Shown: positions 9,697 through 17,929 of the stretch, one piece after another
Numbering within the stretch: the stretch's first letter is position 1
Layout of the letters: every line of letters begins with the position of its first letter
NCBI GenBank assembly: GCA_040216885.1
Contig: JAVJOG010000014.1
Coordinates: 1-64,000, forward strand
DNA: 64,000 nt
Source: Parvibaculum sp040216885
GTDB taxonomy: Bacteria; Pseudomonadota; Alphaproteobacteria; Parvibaculales; Parvibaculaceae
Reading direction: 5' to 3'
Program-made: the position numbers and the translations under genes
Notes under the pieces: generated by a model
What the model was told of the DNA's origin: nothing
Seen by the model: only the letters and a program-made list of their open reading frames with translations
The model's database searches: none

Positions 9697-11733
9697 TCAA
9701 TCGATCTTCAGCGCGTCCGAAAGAAACTGGTTCAATTCCTGATTGTGTTTGCTGAGAAGCCCCGTCGCCGTCGCCGCCGAGGCCGGCCGTCCGACATAGG
9801 AGGCGCGGCGATAGCGCGCCCCGACATGGTCGAGCACCCATTCGATGTTGGGTTCCATGAAAAACCAGGCGCCCATGTTTTTCGGCTCTTCCTGGCACCA
9901 GACGAACTCGGCCTGCGGAAAGCGCGACAGCTCGGTGATGAGCGATTTCGCCGGGAAGGGATAGAGCTGCTCGACGCGCATCAGATAGATGTCGTTGATT
10001 TCGCGCCGCTCGCGCTCCTCATAGAGATCGTAATAGACCTTGCCGGTGCAGAGCACGACGCGCTTGATCTCCTTGTCGGCGACAAGCTTGATCTTCTGGT
10101 CGGGAAGCAGTTCCGCATCGTCCCAGAGCACGCGATGGAACGACGAACCCGGCCCGAACTCCTCAAGCTTCGAGACGCAGCGCTTGTGCCGGAGTAGCGA
10201 TTTCGGCGTCATCATGATCAGCGGTTTGCGGAATTTGCGGTGCATCTGCCGCCGGAGTACATGGAAATAGTTCATCGGCGTCGTGCAGTTGACGATCTGC
10301 ATATTGTCTTCGGCGCAGGATTGCAGGAAGCGTTCGAGACGCGCCGAGGAATGTTCCGGACCCTGGCCCTCATACCCGTGTGGCAGCAGCATCACGAGGC
10401 CCGACATGCGAAGCCACTTGCGCTCGCCCGACGAGATGAACTGGTCGATCACCACCTGCGCGCCATTGGCGAAATCGCCGAACGGCGCTTCCCAGAGCAC
10501 CAGTGCATTCGGTTCGGCAAGGCTGTAGCCATATTCGAAGCCGAGCACGGCCGCTTCCGACAGCATCGAATTGATGACTTCGAATTCCGCCTGATCCGAA
10601 ATCGTGTTGAGCGGCACATAGCGCTCTTCGTCTTCCTGATCGTTGAGCACCGAGTGGCGCTGCACGAAGGTGCCGCGCTCCGAGTCCTGGCCCGAGAGAC
10701 GAACCTTGATGCCTTCTTTTAACAGCGACCCGAAGGCGAGCGCCTCGGCGGTCGACCAGTCGATACCCTCGCCGCTCTCTATCGCCTTGCGGCGATTGTC
10801 GAGAAAGCGCTGGATCGTCTTGTGGACATGGAAGCCTTCCGGCACCGCGGTGATCTGGCGGCCGATCTCGCGCAACGTGTCGAGCTCCACTTCCGTTTCG
10901 CCACGGCGCGCTTCGCCTTCGGCACGGCCGAAGCCCGACCAGCGCCCGTCGAGCCAGTCGGCCTTGTTGGGACGAAAATTGTTCGACGCCTCGAATTCGC
11001 CATCGAGCTCCTTGCGGAAGGCGGCGAGACGCGCATCGACTTCCTCGCGCGTCATCAGACCTTCGCTGACGAGCCTGTCGGAATAGACCTGCAGCGTCGT
11101 CGGATGATCCTTGATCTTCTGATACATCAAGGGCTGCGTCATGCTCGGATCGTCGCTTTCGTTGTGGCCGAAGCGGCGGTAGCAGAACATGTCGATGACG
11201 ACGGGCCTGTTGAAGCGCTGCCGGAACTCGGTGGCGATCTTGGCCGCGTGCACCACCGCTTCCGGATCGTCGCCATTTACATGGAAAATCGGCGCCTGCA
11301 CCATCTTCGCGACATCGGAGGGATAAGGCGAGGAGCGGCTGTGGATCGGGCTCGTCGTGAAGCCGATCTGGTTGTTGATGATGAAATGGATCGAGCCGCC
11401 GGTGCGATGTCCCTTGAGGCCCGACAGGCCGAGACATTCGGCGACGATGCCCTGGCCCGCAAAGGCTGCATCGGCATGGATAAGCAGCGGAAAGACGCTA
11501 CCCCGCTGACGGTCGTGATGCTGGTCCTGCTTGGCACGCGCCTTGCCGAGCACGACGTGATCGACGATTTCGAGATGCGAGGGGTTGGCGGTCAGTGACA
11601 GATGTACCTTGTTGCCGTCGAACTCGCGGTCGGACGACGCGCCGAGATGGTATTTGACGTCGCCCGACCCGTCGACGTCTTCCGGGTTCGACGAGCCGCC
11701 CTTGAATTCGTGGAAGATCGCGCGATAGGGCTT
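9697..11733 (-). CDS. sucA: 2-oxoglutarate dehydrogenase E1, 3' fragment of frameshifted gene
   Basis: C-terminal 678 codons of the thiamine diphosphate-dependent E1 component (odhA/sucA), which decarboxylates 2-oxoglutarate and succinylates the lipoyl group of E2. The frame begins with KPYRAIFHEFKGG directly after the break and continues through YHLGASSDREFDG and the thiamine-binding GDAAFAGQG-like segment (HADAAFAGQG) to the C-terminal transketolase-like domains. As a free-standing frame it could only start at the GTG at 11553, which would lose the region needed for catalysis. It is the downstream part of the same gene as the fragment at 11732-12889. Confidence 0.92.
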   Translation of the reverse strand, partial: KPYRAIFHEFKGGSSNPEDVDGSGDVKYHLGASSDREFDGNKVHLSLTANPSHLEIVDHVVLGKARAKQDQHHDRQRGSVFPLLIHADAAFAGQGIVAECLGLSGLKGHRTGGSIHFIINNQIGFTTSPIHSRSSPYPSDVAKMVQAPIFHVNGDDPEAVVHAAKIATEFRQRFNRPVVIDMFCYRRFGHNESDDPSMTQPLMYQKIKDHPTTLQVYSDRLVSEGLMTREEVDARLAAFRKELDGEFEASNNFRPNKADWLDGRWSGFGRAEGEARRGETEVELDTLREIGRQITAVPEGFHVHKTIQRFLDNRRKAIESGEGIDWSTAEALAFGSLLKEGIKVRLSGQDSERGTFVQRHSVLNDQEDEERYVPLNTISDQAEFEVINSMLSEAAVLGFEYGYSLAEPNALVLWEAPFGDFANGAQVVIDQFISSGERKWLRMSGLVMLLPHGYEGQGPEHSSARLERFLQSCAEDNMQIVNCTTPMNYFHVLRRQMHRKFRKPLIMMTPKSLLRHKRCVSKLEEFGPGSSFHRVLWDDAELLPDQKIKLVADKEIKRVVLCTGKVYYDLYEERERREINDIYLMRVEQLYPFPAKSLITELSRFPQAEFVWCQEEPKNMGAWFFMEPNIEWVLDHVGARYRRASYVGRPASAATATGLLSKHNQELNQFLSDALKID

Positions 11734-12889
11734 ACATCACATTGGCGAGCACGTTGAGCCGGCCGCGATGCGCCATGCCGAAAACGATTTCACGGACGCC
11801 CAGCGCGCCGCCACGCTTGATGATCTGCTCGAGCGCCGGGATCATCGCTTCGGCGCCGTCGAGGCCGAAACGCTTGGTGCCGACATATTTGACGCCGCAA
11901 TATTTCTCGAAACCCTCGGCCTGGATCATCTTGTCGAGGATCGCCGAGCGGCCCATGTCGGTGAAGGAGATCTCCTTGTCCGGCCCTTCGATGCGTTCCT
12001 GTATCCAGGCCTTCTCTTCCGGATCGCCGATATGCATGAACTCGACCGCGAGCGTGCCGCAATAGGTGCGGCGCAGGATGTCGAGCATTTCGCGCACGGT
12101 CGCCGTTTCAAGGCCGAGCACATGATCGATGAAGATCGGACGGTCGAGATCGTCAGGACCGAAGCCGTAGCTTTCCGGCTGCAGTTCCGGATGCTGCGAT
12201 TTCGGACGCAGGTCGAGCGGGTCGATATCGGCATCGAGATGGCCGCGAATGCGATAGGCCCGAATCATCATCAGGGCACGGACGGAATCGAGTGTCGCGG
12301 CGCGAATTTCATCGATGCTGGCGGTGGGCTGGCGCTCGGCGATCTTCTGCTTCATGCTGCCGGCGACGAATTCCGGTGCGCCCCAATTGCCGTCAAGCGC
12401 GCTGACAAGCTCGCCATTGACGGCGGGGGGCCAGTCGTCGCGACGCCACGAAGCGCCCTGCGCTTCCCGCAGCACATCTTCCGGACTGTCTTCGAGCCCG
12501 TCGAAGAATTCGCGCCACTCGGCATCGACCGATTGCGGATCGCGCTGGTATTTCGCGTAGAGCCCTTCGACGAAAACGGCATTGGCGCCGTAGAGAAAGG
12601 ATGTCCGCTCGAAGCGGTCGTTCGCGCCGTTGCTGCTCATCGGAACCGATCCATGTGACGAAGGCGCCGGCGCGGAAACCGCGGGCGCCTGAAGTGCCGT
12701 TTCGCCAGAGAGAAAATCATTGGGCGTCACCGCGCCGCCCGTCGCCTTGAGAATGGCGTCGAGCGTCGGCCATTCGGGCCGCCGCTGGCCGTTCATGCAG
12801 CGCGTAACCGTGGAAACCGAAACGCCCAACTGATCGGCAAAGGCGCTTGCCGTCAGATTGTTGGTTTCAAGCCATTCGGAGAGTTTCAT
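11732..12889 (-). CDS. sucA: 2-oxoglutarate dehydrogenase E1, 5' fragment with N-terminal XRE-type helix-turn-helix
   Basis: 385 codons. Residues 1-60 form a Cro/C1 (XRE) helix-turn-helix domain: MKLSEWLETN, recognition region LGVSVSTVTRCMNGQRRP, then TGGAVTPNDFL. Residues 61-83 are an Ala/Pro/Ser linker. From M84 (ATG 12640) the sequence is ordinary E1 (FLYGANAVFVEGLYAKYQ, RGHLDADIDPLDL, FGMAHRGRLNVLANVM). It then stops at TAA 11734-11732, where relatives read VMGKPYRAIF. The text ATG-T-AAG in place of ATG-NNN-AAG implies a net loss of two bases. Without the lesion the E1 part would be about 980 residues, normal for the family. No stop lies between HTH and E1; an internal start at 12640 is possible but has only a weak GGAT upstream. 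The HTH start at 12889 also lacks a strong ribosome binding site. Confidence 0.88.
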   Translation of the reverse strand: MKLSEWLETNNLTASAFADQLGVSVSTVTRCMNGQRRPEWPTLDAILKATGGAVTPNDFLSGETALQAPAVSAPAPSSHGSVPMSSNGANDRFERTSFLYGANAVFVEGLYAKYQRDPQSVDAEWREFFDGLEDSPEDVLREAQGASWRRDDWPPAVNGELVSALDGNWGAPEFVAGSMKQKIAERQPTASIDEIRAATLDSVRALMMIRAYRIRGHLDADIDPLDLRPKSQHPELQPESYGFGPDDLDRPIFIDHVLGLETATVREMLDILRRTYCGTLAVEFMHIGDPEEKAWIQERIEGPDKEISFTDMGRSAILDKMIQAEGFEKYCGVKYVGTKRFGLDGAEAMIPALEQIIKRGGALGVREIVFGMAHRGRLNVLANVM

Positions 12890-13111
12890 GATTAAAATTT
12901 GCCAGAGAGGCAATCCGCCGTCAACGCGATTTGCCTTGTAGGCACATTCTGGAACCTGCCCAGCCAGCGCCGCAAATCATCGTCAGGTAATCAGAATATA
13001 GTAAACCAATGACGAATTGACATAGCCGACACCGGAGAAGGATCCTGGAATCGCCGCGGGGCTCCCGAAAAACCCGGAAACCCCGCGAAAACCTCAGAAA
13101 ACAGCCGAAAA

Positions 13112-13987
13112 TCAGCCCTTCAGCACCTCGACCAGCGTGGTGCCGAGCGCCGAGGGCGACTTGGCGACCGTGATGCCGGCCGAACGCATGGCCTCCATCT
13201 TGTCTTCCGCGCCACCCTTGCCGCCCGAGATGATCGCGCCGGCATGGCCCATGCGGCGGCCCGGAGGCGCCGTGACGCCGGCGATGAAGCCGACGACCGG
13301 CTTCTTGACCTTCGAGGCCTTCAGGAACTCGGCCGCATCTTCTTCAGCCGAGCCGCCGATTTCGCCGATCATGATGATCGAGGTCGTCGCCGGATCGCCA
13401 AGGAACATGTCGAGGCAGTCGATGAAATTGGTGCCGTTGACCGGATCGCCGCCGATGCCGATGCAGGTGGTCTGGCCGAGACCGGCAGCGGTCGTCTGAG
13501 CGACCGCTTCATAGGTCAGCGTGCCCGAGCGCGAGACAATGCCGACCGAACCCGGCTTGTGGATGTGGCCGGGCATGATGCCGATCTTGCATTCGCCGGG
13601 CGTGATGACGCCGGGACAGTTCGGACCGACGAGGCGCGTCTTCGAACCCGTTAGCGCGCGCTTGACCTTCACCATGTCGAGAACCGGAATGCCCTCGGTG
13701 ATGCAGACCGCAAGTTCGATACCGGCGTCGATCGCTTCGAGGATCGCATCGGCCGCGAAAGGCGGCGGCACATAGATGGCGGATGCGGTGGCGCCGGTCT
13801 TCTCGACCGCCTGCGCGACCGTGTCGAAGACCGGCAGGTCGAGGTGGCGGGAGCCGCCCTTGCCGGGGCTGACGCCGCCGACCATCTTCGTGCCATAGGC
13901 GATCGCCTGTTCCGAATGGAACGTACCCTGATTGCCCGTGAAGCCCTGGCAGATGACTTTCGTGTTCTTGTCGACGAGCACTGACAT
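13112..13987 (-). CDS. sucD: succinyl-CoA synthetase subunit alpha
   Basis: 291-residue alpha subunit of succinate-CoA ligase, which makes ATP or GTP from succinyl-CoA in the TCA cycle. The N-terminal CoA-binding Rossmann domain contains CQGFTGNQGTFHSEQA (residues 13-28), and the phosphohistidine loop is in MGHAGAIISGG near residue 250. Length is typical. Its ATG (13987) overlaps the sucC stop as TAATG. The 222 bases between its stop and the HTH-odhA start contain a GC-rich dyad (CGCGGGG/CCCCGCG, about 13069-13100) without a clear T-run, and an upstream TATATT box at 13000-12995 (minus) that could serve a separate odhA promoter. Confidence 0.96.
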   Translation of the reverse strand: MSVLVDKNTKVICQGFTGNQGTFHSEQAIAYGTKMVGGVSPGKGGSRHLDLPVFDTVAQAVEKTGATASAIYVPPPFAADAILEAIDAGIELAVCITEGIPVLDMVKVKRALTGSKTRLVGPNCPGVITPGECKIGIMPGHIHKPGSVGIVSRSGTLTYEAVAQTTAAGLGQTTCIGIGGDPVNGTNFIDCLDMFLGDPATTSIIMIGEIGGSAEEDAAEFLKASKVKKPVVGFIAGVTAPPGRRMGHAGAIISGGKGGAEDKMEAMRSAGITVAKSPSALGTTLVEVLKG

Positions 13988-15156
13988 TACGCGGCCTCCT
14001 TCACGGCTTTGACGATCTTCTCGGCCGCGTCGGCGAGGTTGTCGGCAGAAATGATCGGCAGGCCGCTATCGGCCATGATCTTCTTGCCGAGATCGACATT
14101 GGTGCCTTCCAGACGCACGACCAGCGGCACGCCGAGCGACACTTCCTTGGCTGCTGCGACGACGCCCTCGGCGATGATGTCGCAACGCATGATGCCGCCG
14201 AAGATGTTGACGAGGATGCCTTCGACGTTCTCATCCGACAGGATGATCTTGAAGGCCGCCGTCACTTTCTCTTTCGTTGCGCCGCCACCGACATCTAGGA
14301 AGTTCGCGGGCTCGGAGCCATAGAGCTTGATGATATCCATCGTCGCCATGGCAAGCCCGGCGCCGTTGACCATGCAGCCGATCTGCCCGTCGAGCTTGAT
14401 GTAGTTGAGATCGTATTTCGACGCTTCGACTTCCGCCGGATCTTCTTCGGTGAGGTCGCGCAGCTCGACGATATCCTTGTGGCGGTAGAGCGCATTGGAA
14501 TCGAAATTCACTTTCGCGTCGAGACAGACGAGATTGCCCTCGCCGGTAACGACCAGCGGATTGATTTCGAGCATGCTCATGTCTTCGCCGGTAAAGGCCC
14601 GGTAGAGCTTGTCAATGAGCGCCACGCCCTGCTTCACCTGGTCGCCTTCGAGGCCGAGCGCGTAAGCCACCTTACGGCCATGAAAACCGCTGATGCCCGA
14701 CGCCGGATCGACCGAGAAGCTCAGGATTTTTTCCGGCGTCTTCTTGGCGACCTCTTCGATGTCCATGCCGCCTTCGGTCGAGACGATGAAGGAGACGCGC
14801 GACGTCACGCGGTCGACGACGATGGAGAGATAAAGTTCGCGCGCGATCGAGGAGCCTTCCTCGATATAGAGACGATTGACCTGCTTGCCGTCGGGGCCGG
14901 TCTGATGCGTGACCAGCGTCGAGCCAAGGAGCCGCGCTGCTTCCGATTTCACATCGTCGACCGACTTCACGACCTTGACGCCGCCGGCCTTGCCGCGGCC
15001 GCCCGCATGGATCTGCGCCTTGACGACCCAGACCGGACCGCCGAGCTCCTTCGCTTTCGCCACCGCTTCGTCCGGCGAGAAGGCCGCATGGCCGCGCGGC
15101 ACCGGCACGCCGTACTTCGCGAGCACGGCCTTGGCCTGGTATTCGTGAATGTTCAT
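13987..15156 (-). CDS. sucC: succinyl-CoA synthetase subunit beta
   Basis: 389-residue beta subunit of succinate-CoA ligase with an N-terminal ATP-grasp nucleotide-binding domain (MNIHEYQAKAVLAKYGVPVPRG, then the KAQIHAGGRGKAGG loop near residue 46) and a C-terminal flavodoxin-like domain with the conserved GGIMRCDIIAEG motif. It determines succinate and nucleotide specificity. Translationally coupled to sucD. Upstream lies a 231-base gap separating it from the metallo-beta-lactamase gene; it contains the perfect dyad at 15362-15378 and probably the sucC promoter. Confidence 0.96.
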   Translation of the reverse strand: MNIHEYQAKAVLAKYGVPVPRGHAAFSPDEAVAKAKELGGPVWVVKAQIHAGGRGKAGGVKVVKSVDDVKSEAARLLGSTLVTHQTGPDGKQVNRLYIEEGSSIARELYLSIVVDRVTSRVSFIVSTEGGMDIEEVAKKTPEKILSFSVDPASGISGFHGRKVAYALGLEGDQVKQGVALIDKLYRAFTGEDMSMLEINPLVVTGEGNLVCLDAKVNFDSNALYRHKDIVELRDLTEEDPAEVEASKYDLNYIKLDGQIGCMVNGAGLAMATMDIIKLYGSEPANFLDVGGGATKEKVTAAFKIILSDENVEGILVNIFGGIMRCDIIAEGVVAAAKEVSLGVPLVVRLEGTNVDLGKKIMADSGLPIISADNLADAAEKIVKAVKEAA

Positions 15157-15361
15157 GCAAAAACCGTCCGGCTGGTCGGCGTCGCGGGAACCCGTGCGCC
15201 GGGAGAGGAAAGATCGCTTGCCCGATAGCCCCGATAGCTAGGTCGGATGGCCGCGAGTTATACCACCCGAGCGGACGGGTGCAACCGGCAGATGGGCTTG
15301 CACACACTGCCGTACGATCTCGCCAACTGACATAAAGTTCAATTACGTCAGCAAGATAGCG

Positions 15362-15378
15362 GATGACGCAGCGTCATC
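15362..15378. promoter_or_regulatory. perfect 8-bp inverted repeat upstream of sucC
   Basis: GATGACGC-A-GCGTCATC, two perfect 8-base arms around one base. It lies 10 bases past the stop of the metallo-beta-lactamase gene and about 206 bases upstream of the sucC start. No T-run follows in either direction, so a protein-binding site is as likely as a terminator remnant. Confidence 0.4.
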
Positions 15379-15387
15379 GCCCGCGCT

Positions 15388-16464
15388 TCAGCGCAGGTCG
15401 TGCTGGACGATCTTCTTCGATCCCACCGGCAGTTCGAGATAGAGCCCGTCATAGCCGAGCACGACGCCGTTCGGCCGGATGTCGGAGACACCGCGCAGGA
15501 ACATCCGCTCCGACAAGGCATTGGGCAGACGCGGCACGATGTGGTTGTAGACCAGAAGCTCCGCCCCCGCCAGATTGGCGATCTCGGCCGCCTCGACCGG
15601 CGTTGCGTGATAGTCCGGAATATCGCCCATGATCTTTTCGCGGCGGTCGCCGATGCGGCCGAGCACCTGGCCGATCGTGTTGACCATGTGGGCGGCCAGC
15701 GCTTCATGCACCATCACATCGGCGCCCTTGCCCACCCGCGCGACGTTTTCGTCGCGCGACGTGTCGCCCGAGAAGACCACCGAGCGATCCTTGTAGTCGA
15801 TGCGATAACCAAAGGCCGGCGTTACCGGGAAATGCGTGACGAGGAAGGTCGTCACCTTGAGATCGCCCGCCTCGAAAACAGTGACGGTGGCGTCGCGATC
15901 CGGCACCTCGACGATGACCGGCTTGAGCTTCGCGCCCTCCACGGCAAAGAAATCGGTGCCGTGATGGGCAATGCGCCAGCTGTTGTCGAGCTTGAAGGCT
16001 TCCGCGTAGCCTGCCGCCACATGCTCGATGCCGGCAGGTCCGTAAAGCGTCAACGGATCGCCGCGGCCCGCCGCCCAGCTGTTGAGCGCGATATCCGGAA
16101 GGTCGCCGATATGGTCGGAATGGAGATGCGTGTAGAAGACTCCCGAGAGCCCGCCCATCGGCATCTGCATCGCGGTGAGGTTGTCGGCGCCGCCGGGGCC
16201 GGTGTCGATCAGGAAGAAGTAGTCGCCCGCATAGACGCCGATACAGGCAGACGCCCGGTCGGGATCGGGAAGCGGCGAGCCGGTGCCGCAAAAGACGATA
16301 TGCAACGCATCGGGATCGAGCACCGCCAGGTTGGTGCCGGCGAAGCGCTCGATCATGCGGTTGAGCATCCGATCCTGCAGGCCGGGCGAGTGCCAGAGCG
16401 CCGCGAAACCCGCAAGCATCAGCGCCACGACGCCGCCCGCGCCGAATATCCATATCCGCTTCAT
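15388..16464 (-). CDS. membrane-anchored metallo-beta-lactamase-fold hydrolase
   Basis: 358-residue MBL-fold protein of the RNase Z/arylsulfatase-like branch. A single N-terminal hydrophobic segment (about residues 4-24) probably anchors it, with the enzyme domain in the periplasm. The zinc motif HLHSDH is at 113-118, with further conserved ligands in TTFLVTHFPV, FSGDTSRDEN and the C-terminal YNHIVPRLP histidine. The N-terminal FCGTGSPLPDPDR matches the strand before the active site in RNase Z-like enzymes. The substrate is unknown. It sits inside the TCA block between mdh and sucC, which is unusual, and has its own candidate operator at 16492-16508, so it may be an independent unit. Confidence 0.8.
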   Translation of the reverse strand: MKRIWIFGAGGVVALMLAGFAALWHSPGLQDRMLNRMIERFAGTNLAVLDPDALHIVFCGTGSPLPDPDRASACIGVYAGDYFFLIDTGPGGADNLTAMQMPMGGLSGVFYTHLHSDHIGDLPDIALNSWAAGRGDPLTLYGPAGIEHVAAGYAEAFKLDNSWRIAHHGTDFFAVEGAKLKPVIVEVPDRDATVTVFEAGDLKVTTFLVTHFPVTPAFGYRIDYKDRSVVFSGDTSRDENVARVGKGADVMVHEALAAHMVNTIGQVLGRIGDRREKIMGDIPDYHATPVEAAEIANLAGAELLVYNHIVPRLPNALSERMFLRGVSDIRPNGVVLGYDGLYLELPVGSKKIVQHDLR

Positions 16465-16491
16465 CGCCAGCTCTCCTCCTCGAACTCCTGT

Positions 16492-16508
16492 TTAATGTAT
16501 AACATTAA
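16492..16508. promoter_or_regulatory. candidate operator upstream of MBL-fold gene
   Basis: TTAATGT-ATA-ACATTAA, a perfect 7-base dyad in an otherwise GC-rich region, 28-44 bases upstream of the start codon at 16464. Size and symmetry fit a TetR- or PadR-type repressor site. No regulator gene is adjacent. Confidence 0.5.
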
Positions 16509-16559
16509 TATGGAAAGCCCGACGCCGCAAGTGTTGGCAGTTAAAGTGCTATAATTTCA

Positions 16560-16593
16560 GGAAAACGAAAAGGGCGGACCCGAAGGCCCGCCC
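16560..16593 (-). terminator. rho-independent terminator after mdh
   Basis: GGGCGGACC (16572-16580) pairs with GGCCCGCCC (16585-16593), with one G-U pair, across a CGAA loop. On the minus strand the stem is followed by TTTTCGTTTTC. It lies 29 bases beyond the mdh stop, so mdh is probably not co-transcribed with the MBL gene. Confidence 0.75.
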
Positions 16594-16621
16594 CGCATTT
16601 CGTGCCGGACGAAAACCCGTC

Positions 16622-17626
16622 CTACTTCTTCTTTTTGGCCGGTGCCTTGGCCTTGGACGCGCCCTTGGCGACGGCCGGGTCGATCTTCTTGCAGGCATCG
16701 ACCAGGCCCTTCACGGCATTGACCGAGCCCATGAACTGCTTCTTCTCGGCCGCGTTGAGGTCGATCTCGACGACACGCTCGACACCGCCGGCACCGATCA
16801 CCACCGGCACGCCGACATACATGTCCTTCACGCCGTACTGGCCGTTGAGATAGGCCGCACAGGGCAGCACGCGCTTCTGGTCGCCGAGATAGGCTTCCGC
16901 CATCTGGATGCCGGAGGCGGCCGGGGCGTAGAAGGCCGAGCCCGTCTTCAGCAGCCCGACAATCTCGGCACCGCCGTCGCGCGTGCGCTGGATGATCTTG
17001 TCGAGCTTCTCTTTCGTGGTCCAACCCATCTTGACGAGGTCGGGCAGCGGAATGCCGGCAACCGTCGAATAACGTGCCAGCGGCACCATCGTGTCGCCGT
17101 GCCCGCCAAGCACGAAGGCCGTCACATCCTCGACCGAGACCTTGAACTCTTCGGCCAGGAAGTAACGGAAGCGCGCGCTGTCGAGCACGCCGGCCATGCC
17201 GACGACCTTGTTGTGCGGCAGGCCGGAGAACTGCCGGAGCGCCCAGACCATCGCGTCGAGCGGATTGGTGATGCAGACGACAAAGGCGTTCGGCGCATAT
17301 TTCGCGATGCCTTCGCCGACCTGGCGCATCACCTTGAGGTTGATGCCGAGCAGGTCGTCGCGGCTCATGCCGGGCTTGCGCGGCACGCCGGCCGTGACGA
17401 TGACGACATCGGCGCCCTTGATGCCCTTGTAGTCGTTGGCGCCCGAAAGCGCCGCATTATAACCCTCGACCGGCGAGGTCTGGGCGAGGTCGAGCGCCTT
17501 GCCCTGGGGCAGGCCTTCGGCGATGTCGAAAATGACGATGTCGCCGAGCTCCTTGAGCCCCGCGAGAAGGGCCAGCGTGCCGCCAATCTGGCCGCCGCCG
17601 ATAAGTGCGATTTTCTTGCGCGCCAT
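16622..17626 (-). CDS. mdh: malate dehydrogenase with Lys-rich C-terminal tail
   Basis: 334-residue NAD-dependent malate dehydrogenase of the lactate-dehydrogenase-like (alphaproteobacterial) type that oxidises malate to oxaloacetate. Visible motifs are the NAD-binding GGGQIGGTLALL, substrate arginines in GVPRKPGMSRDDLL, NPLDAM, and the catalytic His in LGGHGDTMVPLARYS. The ATG at 17626 was chosen because GGAGG lies about ten bases upstream; earlier in-frame starts are not needed. Relatives usually end near DACKKIDP; here the protein continues with AVAKGASKAKAPAKKKK, a short basic tail that is likely disordered. It is first in the TCA block but separated from the rest by a terminator. Confidence 0.95.
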   Translation of the reverse strand: MARKKIALIGGGQIGGTLALLAGLKELGDIVIFDIAEGLPQGKALDLAQTSPVEGYNAALSGANDYKGIKGADVVIVTAGVPRKPGMSRDDLLGINLKVMRQVGEGIAKYAPNAFVVCITNPLDAMVWALRQFSGLPHNKVVGMAGVLDSARFRYFLAEEFKVSVEDVTAFVLGGHGDTMVPLARYSTVAGIPLPDLVKMGWTTKEKLDKIIQRTRDGGAEIVGLLKTGSAFYAPAASGIQMAEAYLGDQKRVLPCAAYLNGQYGVKDMYVGVPVVIGAGGVERVVEIDLNAAEKKQFMGSVNAVKGLVDACKKIDPAVAKGASKAKAPAKKKK

Positions 17627-17929
17627 GGTGATGAAGCCTCCGGAATGCCTGCGCCCTGTGTGATCTGGCAGCCTAGTAACCTGAATCCGCCCGCTCCGCA
17701 ACGGACGGACGCAGGCCCGGTAACCGGAAATTAACCATGAATGCGGTATCGAATTGACACAGTTGCCGGTGCGGCAGCATGATTTCCGACAGGCGAGATG
17801 GGTTCCGGCACGCGCATATGTCGCAAGTTTGCGGCGGACGGCCGGAGCGGGGTGCCAGATCCGGGGGGACCGGGCGCGATCATCCGGACCGCAAGGTTGC
17901 GGTCGGCCTGTGTAACGGGGGCGTGCGTG
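17627..17929. other. divergent intergenic region mdh / lipoprotein
   Basis: 303 bases between two divergent genes. It must hold the mdh promoter (minus) and the lipoprotein promoter (plus). A possible plus-strand promoter is noted separately at 17754-17783. An in-frame upstream extension of the lipoprotein frame to 17798 exists but has no coding character. No RNA gene or repeat was recognised. Confidence 0.6.
17754..17783 (+). promoter_or_regulatory. possible sigma70-type promoter for lipoprotein gene
   Basis: A consensus -35 box TTGACA (17754-17759) is followed after 18 bases by CATGAT (17778-17783), a weak four-of-six match to a -10 box. It lies about 150 bases upstream of the lipoprotein ATG. 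Confidence 0.3.

Noticed and set aside
7194..9755. 853-codon plus-strand open frame
   Set aside because: It is antisense to lpdA and odhB, has Arg/Asp/His-rich shadow composition and no family motif; high-GC codon bias on the minus strand keeps it open.
11731..11740. Programmed frameshifting in odhA
   Set aside because: No slippery heptamer or downstream structure is evident, and a two-base deficit at a conserved position fits an indel better.
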